DNA from: Proteles cristata cristata
Taxonomy: Eukaryota > Chordata > Mammalia > Carnivora > Hyaenidae
NCBI GenBank assembly: GCA_017311185.1
Contig: JAESUZ010002608.1
Coordinates: 434,001 to 498,000, forward strand
Length of the DNA: 64,000 bases
Reading direction: 5' to 3'
Below the pieces are notes generated by a model. It was not told the origin of the DNA, searched no databases, and saw nothing but the letters and a program-made list of their open reading frames with translations. Both the position numbers and the translations under genes were made by a program. Below, piece after piece: positions 1-10,713 of this stretch; the stretch's first letter is position 1; each line of letters opens with the position of its first letter.

Positions 1-165
1 CCATTTTCATGGAAATGAGGAAGAAGCACTGAAGCTTGGTGGTGGGGTGGGAAGAGGGAGGTTAAAGTAACCTGCCACCTAAAGTCACACAGCTAGTCAG
101 GAGCGCAACAGGGATTCAGCCCCAGCCAGTCCACCTCACAGCCTCCGCTGGTAACCAATGCCTTT
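1..165 (+). repeat. MIR fragment
   Basis: The stretch GAGGTTAAAGTAACCTGCC...AAAGTCACACAGCTAGTCAGGAG...GATTCAGCCCCAG follows the conserved 3' half of the mammalian MIR consensus, diverged. Confidence 0.7.
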
Positions 166-1514
166 CGGTATTTCATGCTGTTCTCTGTACTCTCTCACCA
201 AGACAGCTCACAAGGGGCCAGGGCCATCTCCTTCATACCAGCCCCTGAGACCTAGAATGCTGACCACCAGTCTACTACCATAGCACCCTGAAGGTGCCCA
301 GTGCCATCAGCATGTTGACCACCAGACATCAGAGAACACTCACTGCTATGTTTGCACTGGTTACTGAAACAAAATACTTCCAAACCCTGCTGCCTCGTAC
401 CCTGTCTCCTTACCAGGACCCTCCCCCTTCCAAGACCTCCCATGCCCACTAATCCTGGCCTGGTGCTGTCGGGTGGGTGGGGGCAAGGGCTGGGTTGGAG
501 ATTTCAGGGTGCTGCTGGCCTTGGTCCTTGCCATTGCTACCCCTGTGGTTAAATATTGTTAATATCGGCTCTTCCTCTTCCTCCTCTTCCTCCCTCTCTC
601 CCCACAAACCAGTTCCTCCTCCTGACTTCCTTATTTCTGGGCCCCCATCTCATTCTCCAGTTCCTATTACATGGAGCCTCCCCTGAGCCCCTGCACCCCC
701 TCCTCTACTGCTCACCTTCAATTGGTTGCTTTGCCCTGTGGCTTTGACCTCTACTACCCCCTACTCCTCCTCCCTCATCTCCTCCTTTCTCTTCCCTATG
801 GCCACCGCTCTGGAACAGACCCCCGGGCCCAGTTTCCATGGCTCCTGCTAGACTCTTCTTACCCCGCCCCTTCCTCCTCCACAAACTTGAGGCCAAAGCC
901 TGCCCTCCCTACCTTGATTCCTCATGGGAATATACCTTCCAACCAAGGTGGTGACCTTACCTCTGCAAATGCCATCTCAATTAGAAATCCTTATACAGAA
1001 AAGGTATTTCATAAATATTTATTAAATTCAGTCAGATGACACCCACTTGTGCTTCCAAAGTTTTCAACCATATCTGATCACAACCTTGTCCTTGAAACAT
1101 GAAAGTTATTCCCCTCTGTGCTAACCACAGCCTTGCTTCCTCTATCCCGAGCGGGTGGAGGCATCACAGGAGGTCTCCAGCAGGTTCCTTTCTGCCCATT
1201 TGCTCCCGGGCCTGGCCAACAATCCCGTCTGCCTGATTCCCAAGCATTCACATGTAAGGCACCATGCAATGCTGAGGGCTCAGCTGATGGTAACACCCCG
1301 CAACTACCCTCAGGAGGCTCATGACTAGAGCTGAAGGAGAAAGATATTCACACGAGGGGTCAAATGATGACCCATCATCTACTTCTGGCTCTACAAAGGA
1401 CCCACACAGACAGCAGTGCTGGGACAATCTCGCTGGGCCCCAGCCTCACCGAGGATTCACAGAGCTTTGGGTCCGCACACTGTTTAACAGCTCTAGCAGC
1501 TCGGGATTGTTGCT

Positions 1515-1680
1515 TAACAGTCTGCCACTCAGTTCTCATCTGTAAAATGAGATAGTAAGCAAGCTGCCTCAGAGGGTAGTTGTGAGGCTGAAATGAGTAG
1601 TGCGTGTAAAGCATTTAGAACAGGTGTGCAGTCACCGAGTGTGCACAGTAATGTCAGCTATTATTGTTTCCATTATTTGA
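1515..1680 (-). repeat. MIR fragment
   Basis: CTCATCTGTAAAATGAGATA followed by GTTGTGAGGCTGAAATGAG, AAGCATTTAGAACA and a TCAGCTATTATT end is the reverse-oriented MIR pattern. Confidence 0.75.
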
Positions 1681-1939
1681 CGTAAAGTATACAGAAAATT
1701 AGAGGGGAAAGATACCTTTGCAAAGTATCTCTCAGGATTTCAGATACCTTCTGAAAGTAGAAGGCCAGAGGAAGGAAAGAAGTATAAACAGAAGGTTCTT
1801 TCCCCGCTGACCTTTACGCAGCCCAGACCTCATTTCTGCCCTTGGCCCCAACCACTCCTGCAGGTAAGCATCGGTGGCTTGGACCGGTCTGAAGACAGAG
1901 GCTGCGGCTCTCACGCCGCCACAGGCCCCTTCCTCTGCA

Positions 1940-2185
1940 CAGATGCGCTTACTCAGTCAGCAACGATTTGCACCCACCCTGCATCAGCCTCGTGTAAGGG
2001 GCACTGGCCCCAAAGTCGGCTCAGTAGCTGTCCCAAGACACTCATGAGCTTGCAGTCTCCCCAGTTCAAACCCACATGCTGACAAATGCTACGAAGAAAC
2101 AGAACGTGTGACGTGTGAACTAGTGATAGGGGCTATTGGGCACAATCAGGAAAGGCTTCCCTGAAGAGGTGACATTTAGGCTGAG
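1940..2185. repeat. L2-like LINE remnant
   Basis: AATCAGGAAAGGCTTCCCTGAAGAGGTGACATTTAGGCTGAG resembles the conserved 3' part of mammalian LINE-2. The remainder is badly decayed, so the limits are uncertain. Confidence 0.5.
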
Positions 2186-2991
2186 ATCTGAAAACTGAGT
2201 GTCACAAGGCGAGGAGGGGGAAGGCAGGTCTCTGGATTACTATTCCCCACAATGCGGGCCATGGGACGTGCAGGTGGGCGGCGCCCCCGGGGAACTTCAA
2301 AACCTTCAGGAATAGGGGGCGTCACAAAACGGTATCCAAACTGGGTCCCTGAGGCCACAGGGCCAGGCTTCTCCGCCCAGCAGCCCACAACGAGAACAGG
2401 GGCTGACCAGGCAGCCGGGAAGCCGACGGAGGCAAGCAGGATCCGAAGTAAGGAGTCGGGAGGTATGCTGACTTCCCGCTCCCGCCTTAAAGGGATGAGG
2501 GCAGTTCCTCTGAAAGAGGGGTTACAGACCCCCGAGGGGCCCCCGGGGAGTGCCAGGACTGGGGGAAGGGGTCTGGGAGGAGGAAGGGGGCCAGGCAGCC
2601 CTTGGACGCCACCAGCAGCTCTGGGCTGGGGCTAAGACCTGGGGAGGGGGCTCCCGGAACAAGGCAAACTTCTGCGGGGCAAGGCTGGGACGCACCTGGA
2701 GAAGACGATCCCTGGGGGGTGCCTGCCCAGTCGGCCGGCAAAGCTCACCCAGGTCCCCCTAGACCCGCGCCTGGCGCAGCCTCGGGGGCCCTAGCCCCTC
2801 TCCCGGGACACGCCGCCCCTCGCCTGGGTTTCGGGATCCTTGGCGGTGATACTGGGAACCCCGCGCCGCTGCCGCCCGGACGGCAGCGAGGCGGGGACGC
2901 GACCCGGGGACCCGAGGGCGCGCGGCGTGCTGGGGGCCGGGCAGGGAGGGAACACGGCAGCGGGAAAGGTCCCCAAGCGGCGCGGACTTAC

Positions 2992-3024
2992 CCAGAAGTT
3001 CGCCTTGAACAGTGCGCCCGTCAT
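2992..3024 (-). CDS. PSTPIP2: PSTPIP2 first coding exon (partial gene)
   Basis: The exon encodes 11 residues, MTGALFKANFW, then a consensus donor GTAAG read leftwards. The N-terminus of PSTPIP2 (an F-BAR, actin-associated adaptor of macrophages and neutrophils) is recalled as MTRSLFKGNFW with the same exon end after Trp, so length, phase 0 and sequence all agree. The exon lies in a CpG-rich region, as expected of a first exon. The rest of the gene lies left of this window. Its place next to ATP5F1A and its minus orientation match the human order. Identification rests on 11 residues plus synteny, so it is strong but not absolute. Confidence 0.88.
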
Positions 3025-3510
3025 GGCCGGCGCGCGTCGCCGGGGCCCAGAGCAGAGCGGAGCGGAGGGTAGGTGCCGGGAGGCCGGAGGGTGACAGCAG
3101 GGAGTCTCGGGGCCGCGGGGAGGTGCCCCGGGTCCTAAGCCACGCCCGGCTGCGCTGGCCCAGGGCACACCCCTGCTCCGCCTCGGCCTCCTCCCCCTCC
3201 CCCTCGCGGGTCACTGGCGTTCAGCGCCCACGCGCACACCCAGGGAAAGCCCCGCCGCGTCCAGCAACCCACAATCAGGGAGCCGGGAATTGTCCCCTCA
3301 TGCAGGAAGCCTTCGAGGATTGCAAGGAACTGGTCCTGCCGCCTTCTCAGTTCAGCTCCCTTCCCGCCTACGTGCTCCCTCCTCCCTCGACCGAATTCCT
3401 CGCGGAGAAATCCTGGCCCAGCAAGGTGCTGGATGGAGCCCCACCTGATCAGAGGGTGGTCTCGGACCGGAGGTCAGGTCCGCAGTGCTCGAGGACTGAC
3501 GATGCTAGTG

Positions 3511-3520
3511 GTCACGTGAC
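3511..3520. promoter_or_regulatory. Palindromic E-box GTCACGTGAC
   Basis: This is a perfect 10-bp palindrome around CACGTG, the core recognised by bHLH-zip factors (USF1/2, MITF/TFE family). It sits about 490 bp upstream of the PSTPIP2 start codon at the edge of the CpG-rich region. TFEB/MITF-type control would suit a myeloid gene, but that is inference. Confidence 0.4.
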
Positions 3521-4019
3521 GTGCAGACGCTTCAGGGAGTCCTGAGTACGAATCCAGATGCACCCGCTACAGACCAGCCCCTGAGCAGGTTTTAGTTTAA
3601 AAGTCAAGAAACACCATTAATACTGTCAGCCTTTGACTCTATGTCCCTTAGTGGAGCCTTTTAAAGGCCTGCAAGAGGTCAGCTCCTCTCCGACCTGCTC
3701 CCCATTCTCAAGACCCCAGACCCTTTTCCACCAAACACACTCCAGCAGCAGCCAGAGCCTCCTTCCTCTCTATGCACTCTGCCTCCCTAAGGACACACCA
3801 TAACCCCAGGAAAAGTCAGACTCATCCCTCCTTGGTAGTAATATGGTACTTTGGGACAAAGGACTGCTCCATACTACAGGCTCTGAGCCAAAACTGTGGC
3901 AGACAGAGGCTTGAACGTTTTGCCCAAGATCTCAGGGTATTAAACAGATGAAGAACCGGGTGGAGTTCTGTTGTTGTTGTTGTTTTTTAATTTTTTTAAA
4001 TTATTTATTTTTATATGAA

Positions 4020-4590
4020 GTTCTGCCCTTCCAAACAGGGCCAGGGCCAAAGACAGATGTCACTTCTGGAGCAAATCCACCCTGGGCAAAGAGTAGGTGC
4101 TCAAGGAGGAGATGAAGGTCAAGGGTACCAAGACCGAGTGCTGATGGCCACCTGTAACCATAGGCCTGGAAAGGCAAGCATTTGCCTCTCTCGCAGGTTC
4201 TACCTCTGTCCAGACACAGTGAAAGGGCTATTCTGGGGCCATCTGAAGGACAGCTAAAAGGTTCTGCCTGGTAACCACCTGGGTCCCACTGTGATGAAAT
4301 CCCACCAGCAGAGTTATCCACAACTAGGAAGATGATGACATGGCCTCCAGCCCGGGGTCACTCCAAGGCCACACAGCCATTCATCTGGTTGTTCATCTCT
4401 TTGGAAAGCAGTGAGGTCAGAAGGAAGGGGAGTCAGGCAGCACCATCGGGAGACAGGAGAGGCCTCCGTGGACACCAGGAGGAAGGCGAAACTGCAAGAG
4501 AGACAAGAAATAGCACCAGCTGGGGAGATGAAAGAGGCTGAAGAAAGACAGTACCAAGATGTTTCCCGGAAGTTTTTAATATTTTGGAGC
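4020..4590. other. Non-repetitive intergenic stretch
   Basis: No gene, recognisable repeat or conserved reading frame was seen between the AT-rich tract at about 3,970-4,018 and the SINE at about 4,592. Confidence 0.4.
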
Positions 4591-4591
4591 A

Positions 4592-4808
4592 CATACTTTA
4601 TTTCTTATTATTTCTTTATTTTGAGAGAAAGAGTGGGGTAAAGCACGCAAGCAGGGGAGAGGGACACAGGGAGAGGGAGAATCATAAGCAGGCTCTACAC
4701 TCAGCACCAAAGCCCACGCAGGGCTCTAGCCCATCACTGTGAGATCATGACCTGAGCCGAAATCAAGAGTTAGTCACTCGACTGACTGAGCCCCCTAGGC
4801 ACCTCAGG
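4592..4808 (-). repeat. Feline tRNA-Lys SINE
   Basis: A reverse-oriented CAN SINE with a T-rich/GAGAGA start and a GACTGAGCCCCCTAGGCACC end. Flanking AATATTTTGGA and GATATTTTGGA look like a decayed target-site duplication. Confidence 0.85.
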
Positions 4809-4809
4809 G

Positions 4810-5997
4810 CAGATATTTTGGACACAATTCTATTTGTCTAAGTTTTAACTTTTAATGTATATATTTTTTTAAGTCTTCGAAAGTCTTCCAAACTTTGATG
4901 GTACATAATGCTGGAGTTTCACGCTTAGAGTCCAAAGATCCCTGAATTTTAACTCTCTTCTACCACCTGGTGGCAGGATTGAAAATTGCAAATGCTTCTC
5001 CACAGAAAATTGAGGAAAATCGTGGATTGCCAGTGACTAGTTCTGCGAGTGTTTCACAAGAGAGCAAACATTTCTCAAAGATTTTAACTTGATAAATGAG
5101 CAATGTCTCCATATGAGTAGTATGTGATGCCGAACCACATGATTAAACTGAGCCAATAGTTATCTCTCTATATATAGAATAGTGGGAATAGTCTCCCATG
5201 CTCGGATGCTTGCTCAGTCTCAGGCCGAGTGTTTGGCAAAAATCCGTTATTTTTCAGGATGTTGGAAAGTGCTCACAACTGGCACAACTGGCACTAGTGT
5301 ATTTTTTGTCACTTCAAAGCACCTATGGACAGTCCTTGGCTTTTCCCAAGAGTAAGCTTAGGAATGCTTTGCTTCATTCTAGGTCAGGCTGCATGCAGAT
5401 ATAGACCCTTTCCTCTGCTGTCTTACTGCCAATTACATTAAATACAGTATGTGACAAGAGTTTATTAATACTGTACTGTGGTCAACATCTGTGCAAGTGT
5501 ATACAGTGGCCCCCATGCAGAAAAAGATTCCATGAAGCCAATAGATAGCAGTGATTCCTACACAATAACCCTTCTCTATCTTGTCTCCTTCACCCAGTCA
5601 TGAAGGTTTTCAAAGATAAGTGCAGGTTAATTTGTCTTTATATTTTGAGTTATTATTTTGTATTTATCACAGAATCATCTGTGTTTCCATTATTTCTTAA
5701 TGGAAAATTTCTTAATGGGAAATTTGCTTTGATATACAAGTGCTTTGGAATACAATCATGTTTCTGGAATGAATTATGCTCACAAACCAAGGATTTACTC
5801 TATAACTCATTCATTTCTCACACTTATTAAAATCATCTTCTAGACAAGGTGTTGTGAGTAAAAAGACAAGTACTGTATGAGGGTCTAAAACCAACTGGAG
5901 AAATTTTGCTGACAGTTAAATTAACACTGCTACAGCAATTTTGAAATAATAAAATTAAATGATCAATACCTTAAAAAAGTAAATGATCATTACTCTT
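4810..5997. other. AT-rich intergenic stretch without gene
   Basis: No coding potential, RNA gene or clear repeat was recognised. Reading frames here are short and carry no familiar domain. Confidence 0.4.
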
Positions 5998-6009
5998 AAG
6001 ATAACTGCT

Positions 6010-6501
6010 CGTAGGGATATAGAAATGCTGAGGCATAGGAGCACATGTACCCCAATGTTCATAGCAGCACTCTCAACAGTAGCCAAAACATGGAAAGAGC
6101 CTAAGTGTCCATCAACGGATGAATGGATCAAGAAGATGTGGTTTATCTATACCATGGAATACTACATGGCAATGAGAAGCAATGAAATCTGGCCATGTGT
6201 AGCAACATGGATGGACCTTGAGGGTGTTATGCTGAGTGAAAGAAGTCAGGCGAGAAGGACAAATATCATATGTTTGCACGTATAGGAGGAACTTGACGGA
6301 GGAATAAGGGGGAGAAGAAGGGGGAAATGGTGGGGGAAAGGGAGAGAGGCAAACCATGAGAGACTCTTGAATGCTGACAAAAACTGAGGACTGATGGATG
6401 TGGGAGGGAGGGGGGATGGGCATGGAGGAGGGCACTTGTGGGGATGAGCACTGGGTGTCATATGGAAACAATTTGACAAACTATTTGTAAAAAAAAAAAA
6501 A
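6010..6501 (+). repeat. Young L1 3' end with 12-bp TSD
   Basis: A 5'-truncated LINE-1. It encodes the last part of L1 ORF2p (PSTDEWIKKMWFIYTMEYYM and following residues) on the plus strand, then a G-rich 3'UTR (GGGCACTTGTGGGGATGAGCACTGGGTGT) and a poly-A tail. The 12-bp direct repeat AAGATAACTGCT at 5,998-6,009 and 6,502-6,513 marks the insertion. It is nearly identical to the 3' end of the copy at 8,185-8,817. Confidence 0.93.
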
Positions 6502-6754
6502 AAGATAACTGCTGGTAATTTTTTGGCATAATTTCTTCCAATAACACACATTTGTTGTACATAAAATTTTGAATCTTGATTTTTAACTTCACATTTCAGA
6601 AGTACTTTCTAAAGTCATTAAATGCACTTTTCCTAACAAAAAGTTTGATAGTACAGAGTAGTGGCCAAATAGACACTCTTGCATGTAAAATTTGAAAATC
6701 CCTGTATAGAGAAATTTGGTCATGTCACCAAAATTTAAAATGCACTTATATTTT

Positions 6755-6832
6755 GGAGCACCTGGGTGGTTCTCTCTCAAAAAAAATTTAAAAAATTTAA
6801 AAAATAAAAATAAAAAAGCTTTTAAAAGACAA
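6755..6832 (+). repeat. Internally deleted SINE
   Basis: The head GGAGCACCTGGGTGGTTC runs directly into CTCTCTCAAAAAAAATTT. Nearly the whole body of the element, about 130 bp including the B box, is missing. Confidence 0.75.
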
Positions 6833-6838
6833 AAAACA

Positions 6839-7034
6839 AGGGCACCTGAGTGACTAAGTTGATTAGGCATCTGACTTCTTCTCTGGTCATGATCTCAGTT
6901 TTTGTATTCAAGCCCCACATCAGGCTTTGAGCTGTCAGCACAGAGCCTGCAGCTTGCCTTCTGTGTCTACTTCTCTCTGCCCCTCCCTAGCTCCCTCTCT
7001 CTCTCTCAAAAATAAACATTGAAAAAATTAAAAC
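6839..7034 (+). repeat. Feline tRNA-Lys SINE
   Basis: Diverged head GGGCACCTGAGTGACTAAG, a body with GTCAGCACAGAGCCTG, and a CT stretch with an AAAATAAACATTGAAAAA tail. Confidence 0.88.
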
Positions 7035-7039
7035 AAAAC

Positions 7040-7492
7040 ACTTCTTTCTTTGCATCTCTCCTCTCCTCACAAAGCTACCAAGTTACCCTATTGCCCATTG
7101 GAATGAAGTCCCAAACACCCCTGCCTGACTTTCAAGAACTTCCTGGCTCTGGCTCTGCGCCGACCTTTCTGATCTTGCGCAGCCTCCCGCCCTCCCCCAG
7201 CGCTAACCCATCAGGCTCTTCCCAGTCCTGTCACACCATCTTTGCTCACACTTTACCAGCCACCTGGGCTACTCTTCCTCCTGCTAAAATTCCACCTCAT
7301 CACCACTTGCCCAACTTCTCCAGCTCTTGTTGTCTTCTCACTTCTCGAATCTCTGGAACTTGTCACCCATATAACACACACAAGCCCCTAATAATGTATT
7401 ACTTATGTCCTTATGTTCTGTAATTTCTTACATCCTTATGTTCCTCTTGGATATCTTACCTCCCCAAGAAGATTGCAAAGCACTGCAAGGGA
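7040..7492. repeat. L2-like LINE remnant
   Basis: CTGGCTCTGGCTCTGCGCCGACC, TTTGCTCACACTTTACCAGCCACC and AAGATTGCAAAGCACTGCAAGGGAAGACTG resemble the diverged LINE-2 3' region. The 134-codon open frame here is therefore probably fortuitous. Confidence 0.5.
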
Positions 7493-7507
7493 AGACTGAC
7501 ATTCTCT

Positions 7508-7713
7508 TGGGCACCCGGGTGGCTCAGTCAGTTAAGCATCTGACTTCAGCTCTGGTCATGATCTCATGGTTTGTGAATTCGAGTCTCACATCGGGTGAGC
7601 TCAAGCCCTGCTTCAGGTGAGCTTCGGTTTCTCTCTCTCTCTCCCTCTCTTTCTCTGCCCCTCACTTACTTGCAACCTCTCTCTCTCAAAAAGAAAAGAA
7701 AAGGAGGGAAAAA
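7508..7713 (+). repeat. Feline tRNA-Lys SINE
   Basis: Full head GGGCACCCGGGTGGCTCAGTCAG, body and CT/A tail. Flanked by AGACTGACATTCTCT and AGACTGATATTCTCT, a 15-bp target-site duplication with one change. Confidence 0.92.
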
Positions 7714-7729
7714 AAGACTGATATTCTCT

Positions 7730-8167
7730 CACATACGCTCATGGATTAGACAATGATGGACCCAGCTAGGGAGTTCAGTGAACTCTCTCTGATCATCAAT
7801 AGCGCTACCAATTTTTCTTTCAGTCCCCATAGTCTGCTCCCTCCATTCCAGGAAGCAGGGGCAAACTTGGTGGGAGTACTGGCCAGGTAGCTAAAGCCAG
7901 ATGGGATCCCTGGACCAGAACTTGACCAAGCAGAAGCCACGGTATGAAAGCCCCAGAGGGCAGGAGTAGGCTGTTTCATTGGGTCTGCCAAGTCAATGTC
8001 AAAATAAGTGGCTAGATTTTTGTCACTTAGTTGGAAGCTGAGTAGATCAAGGAATGGAGGAGAAAGTCAGGACAGGACAGGAATAGAATACAAGGGACAA
8101 ACATCAAAGAGGAGCCTGAAGTGGCCAAGGGTTAGTCACGTGGTGGGTGAGGAGCTCTGGCCTGCAT
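7730..8167. other. Intergenic stretch without gene
   Basis: Nothing recognisable was seen between the SINE at 7,508 and the L1 at 8,185. Confidence 0.4.
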
Positions 8168-8184
8168 TAAAGCAAGGGCTGGGT

Positions 8185-8817
8185 CCTCTGGAAAACAGTG
8201 TGGAGGTTCCTAAGGAAACTAACAATAGAACTCCCCTATGACCCAGCAATAGCACTGCTAGGAATTTACCCAAGGGATACAGAAATGTTGATGCATAGGA
8301 GCACATGTACCCCAATGTTCATAGCAGCACTCTCCACAATAGCTAAAACCTGGAAAGAGCCTAAGTGTCCATCAACAGATGAATGGATCAAGAAGATGTG
8401 GTTTATCTATACCATGGAATACTACATGGCAATGAGAAACAATGAAATCTGGCCATGTGTAGCAACATGGATGGACCTTGAGGGTGTTATGCTGAGCGAA
8501 ATAAGTCAGGCAGAGAAAGACAAATATCATATGTGTGCACGTATAGGAGGATTAGGAGGAACTTAACAGAGGACCAAGGGGGAGAAGAAGGGCGGAAATG
8601 GTGGGGGAAAGGGGGAGAGGCAAACCATGAGAGACTCTTGAATGCTGACAAAAACTGAGGACTGGTGGATGTGGGGAGGAGGAGGGGTGGGCATGGAGGA
8701 GGGCACTTGTGGGGATGAGCACTGGGTGTTATGTGGAAACTAATTTGACAATAAACTATTTGTAAAAAATAAAAAAATAAAAAAATAATAAAAAAAATAA
8801 AAAAAAAATAAAAAAAA
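8185..8817 (+). repeat. Young L1 3' end with 17-bp TSD
   Basis: A 5'-truncated LINE-1 on the plus strand. The ORF2p C-terminal frame starts with YDPAIALLGIYPRD and ends near EISQAEKDKYHMCARIGG, followed by the G-rich 3'UTR and a long A-rich tail with AAAATAA units. TAAAGCAAGGGCTGGGT is repeated at 8,168-8,184 and 8,818-8,834. It extends about 95 bp further 5' than the copy at 6,010. Confidence 0.94.
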
Positions 8818-9059
8818 TAAAGCAAGGGCTGGGTGGATACCATCAAGATTTGAATTTTCATAAGTTAATGTGAGTGAGGTAAGGGACTCAAAGGGTCTGT
8901 TCCTGGTAAAGGAGTATAAAGATGGGGAAATTTTCGGTATCTATTGTAGCAGAAGACAACCAACTGCACGTAGGGGCTTGTGTTTCCATCAAAAGCCATC
9001 ATAAGAGAGTGAAAGGCAAACCACAGAATAGAACAAATTTATAGTACATTTGTCCAAAA

Positions 9060-9800
9060 AGGATTCATATCCATTATTTATATAAGGAACTTATAAAACT
9101 CAAACAAACAAAACCAGACAACATGATTCTTAAAAAAAAACAAAGAACCGTAGGACTGTTTTTAGGGCTGGGGCAGAAAATGTACAAGCCTAGAGCATCC
9201 TGTTGTGTCAGAAAGTACAGCAAGACAACAAATACACAAAATAATTAGGGGCATACCAAGGAATACAGGAGCCAACTGAAAGCTCTCAATTTGAACAACA
9301 AAATACTGGATTATAACCCAAAATATGAAACTAACCATGAGTCCATACTGATGTAAGTAGATTGAATGAATACCTAAATAAATGGAGAAATACGGATCTT
9401 TTGGGCAAAATTCCAAATACTCTGTGTAGACAGTCAACCTTGAAGGGAGTGGAGTAGAACTCAACAACTGATCATCACTGAGAATTCCAAATGCTTGTGG
9501 TCTTCAAAGCCCTCCATTATCATGGTTCACAACCCAGCCATATATACCATATGCTGCAAGGAGGTTAAGTCACTATTCCCAAAATAAACTGCTTCCCCAT
9601 TTTTATTTTCTCATATATGCTAATTCTACCCTTAATGCCCATGACCTTGATCCTCTGCTAACCTATACTGTAATAAATTTAATTAAAAAAAAAAAATTCA
9701 TGGTCCATACTGACCTGAGAGGGAAAGCTTTCCTTCAGAAAATGCCAGCAAGTGTAATAAAGAATTAGAAAATCACTATTTCCCCAAAACATCCAGTGAA
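9060..9800 (+). repeat. Ancient L1-type 3' region
   Basis: Phrases such as CATGAGTCCATACTGATGTAAGTAGATTGAATGAATA and a second CATGGTCCATACTGACCTGAGAGGGAAAGC match the general pattern of old mammalian L1ME/HAL1 3' regions. The family assignment is from memory and approximate. Probably the same element as 10,904-11,315, interrupted by SINEs. Confidence 0.5.
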
Positions 9801-9838
9801 AAGTTGGAGAACAAGATTAAAAATACAACTATTATACA

Positions 9839-9990
9839 GGGGCACCTGGGTGGCTCAGTCAGTTAGGCATCTGACTCGATTTCAACTCGTCATGATCTCA
9901 CAATTCGTGAGATCTATGCTGACAGCACTGAGCCTGTTTGGGACTTTCTCTCTCTCTCTCTGCTCCCCCACAAAATATTTTTTTAAAAAT
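9839..9990 (+). repeat. Feline SINE, internally shortened
   Basis: Head GGGGCACCTGGGTGGCTCAGTCAG with a shortened body. AACTATTATA flanks it at 9,826-9,835 and about 9,989-9,998. Confidence 0.9.
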
Positions 9991-10009
9991 AACTATTATA
10001 AAAGATGCT

Positions 10010-10243
10010 GGGGGAATACGTGGGTGGCTCAATTGGTTAAGCGTCCAATTTCGGCTCAGGTCATGATCTCACGGTTGGTGAGTTCGAGCCCCACATCAGG
10101 CTCTGTGCTGACAGCTAGCTCAGAGCCTACAGCCTGTCTTTGGATTCTGTTATCTCCTTCTCTCTCTGACCCTCCCCTGCTCGCGCTGTCTCTCTCTCTC
10201 TCTCTCAAAAATAAGTAAAAAACATTAAGAAATTTTAAAAAAT
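10010..10243 (+). repeat. Feline tRNA-Lys SINE
   Basis: Head GGGGGAATACGTGGGTGGCTC, B-box GAGTTCGAGCCCCACATC, CT-rich block and A tail. Confidence 0.9.
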
Positions 10244-10250
10244 TGTTGAT

Positions 10251-10466
10251 GGGGTGCCTGGGTGGCTCGGTCAGTTAAATGTCCAACTTCGGCTCAGGTC
10301 ATGATCTCACGGTTCATGGGTTCGAGCCCCACGTTGGGCTCTGTGCTGACAGCTCAGAGACTGGAATCTGCTTCAGATTCTGTGTCTCCCTCTCTCTCTG
10401 ACCTTCCCTGCACATGCTGTCTCTCTCTCTCTCAAAAATGAAAACATTTAAAAAAATTTTAAAACA
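10251..10466 (+). repeat. Feline tRNA-Lys SINE
   Basis: Head GGGGTGCCTGGGTGGCTCGG, B-box GGGTTCGAGCCCCACG and a CT/A tail. It lies immediately 3' of the previous copy in the same orientation. Confidence 0.9.
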
Positions 10467-10487
10467 GGAGAAAATCAAATTTATTTT

Positions 10488-10713
10488 TTTATGTTTTTTT
10501 TTTTTAATGTTATATTTATTTCTAGGAGAGAGAGAGAGAGAGACAGCGTGAGCAGGGGAGGGTCAGAGAGGGAGTCACAGACTCTGAAACAGGCTCCAGG
10601 CTCTGAGCTGGCAGTCAGCACAGAGCCCGACGCGGGGCTCAAACCCACAAACCGCGAGATCATGACCTAAGCGAAAGTCCGGACACTTAACCGACGAAGC
10701 CACCCAGGTGCCC
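10488..10713 (-). repeat. Feline SINE, TTAG subfamily
   Basis: A reverse copy with the diagnostic TTTATTTCTAGGAGAGAG tail side, TGGCAGTCAGCACAG and GACCTAAGCGAAAGTCC, ending CCACCCAGGTGCCCC. Confidence 0.92.

Larger units (their letters stand above)
1..2991 (-). other. PSTPIP2: PSTPIP2 intron 1 (5' part)
   Basis: This is intronic sequence downstream of the first coding exon. It holds MIR and L2 remnants at 1-165, 1,515-1,680 and about 1,940-2,185. A pyrimidine-rich stretch rich in CCTCCT runs about 565-900. From about 2,250 it becomes the GC-rich flank of the promoter island. No other exon is recognisable here. Confidence 0.6.
2250..3545 (-). promoter_or_regulatory. PSTPIP2: CpG-rich promoter region of PSTPIP2
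   Basis: GC content and CpG frequency are clearly raised compared with both flanks, with runs such as CGGCGCGCGTCGCCGG around the start codon. The first coding exon lies inside. No TATA box is evident just upstream of the ATG (right-hand side). The exact transcription start cannot be read from sequence. Confidence 0.7.

Noticed and set aside
671..1039. 122-codon plus-strand frame in the PSTPIP2 intron
   Set aside because: Pyrimidine-rich low-complexity sequence giving Leu/Pro/Ser runs. No domain, splice context or homologue recognised.
2252..3545. Several long overlapping open frames in both strands around the PSTPIP2 exon
   Set aside because: They arise from high GC content with few stop codons, show no domains, and conflict with one another. 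Only the 33-bp PSTPIP2 exon is supported.
8198..8566. 122-codon frame with a reverse-transcriptase-like end (also 5,983-6,285)
   Set aside because: This is the C-terminal end of L1 ORF2 in 5'-truncated insertions, not a host gene.
9796..10218. Many 60-140-codon frames of the type VAQLVKRPTSAQVMISRFVGSSP
   Set aside because: These are conceptual translations of the SINE A-box to B-box region in one frame and recur at every SINE copy.
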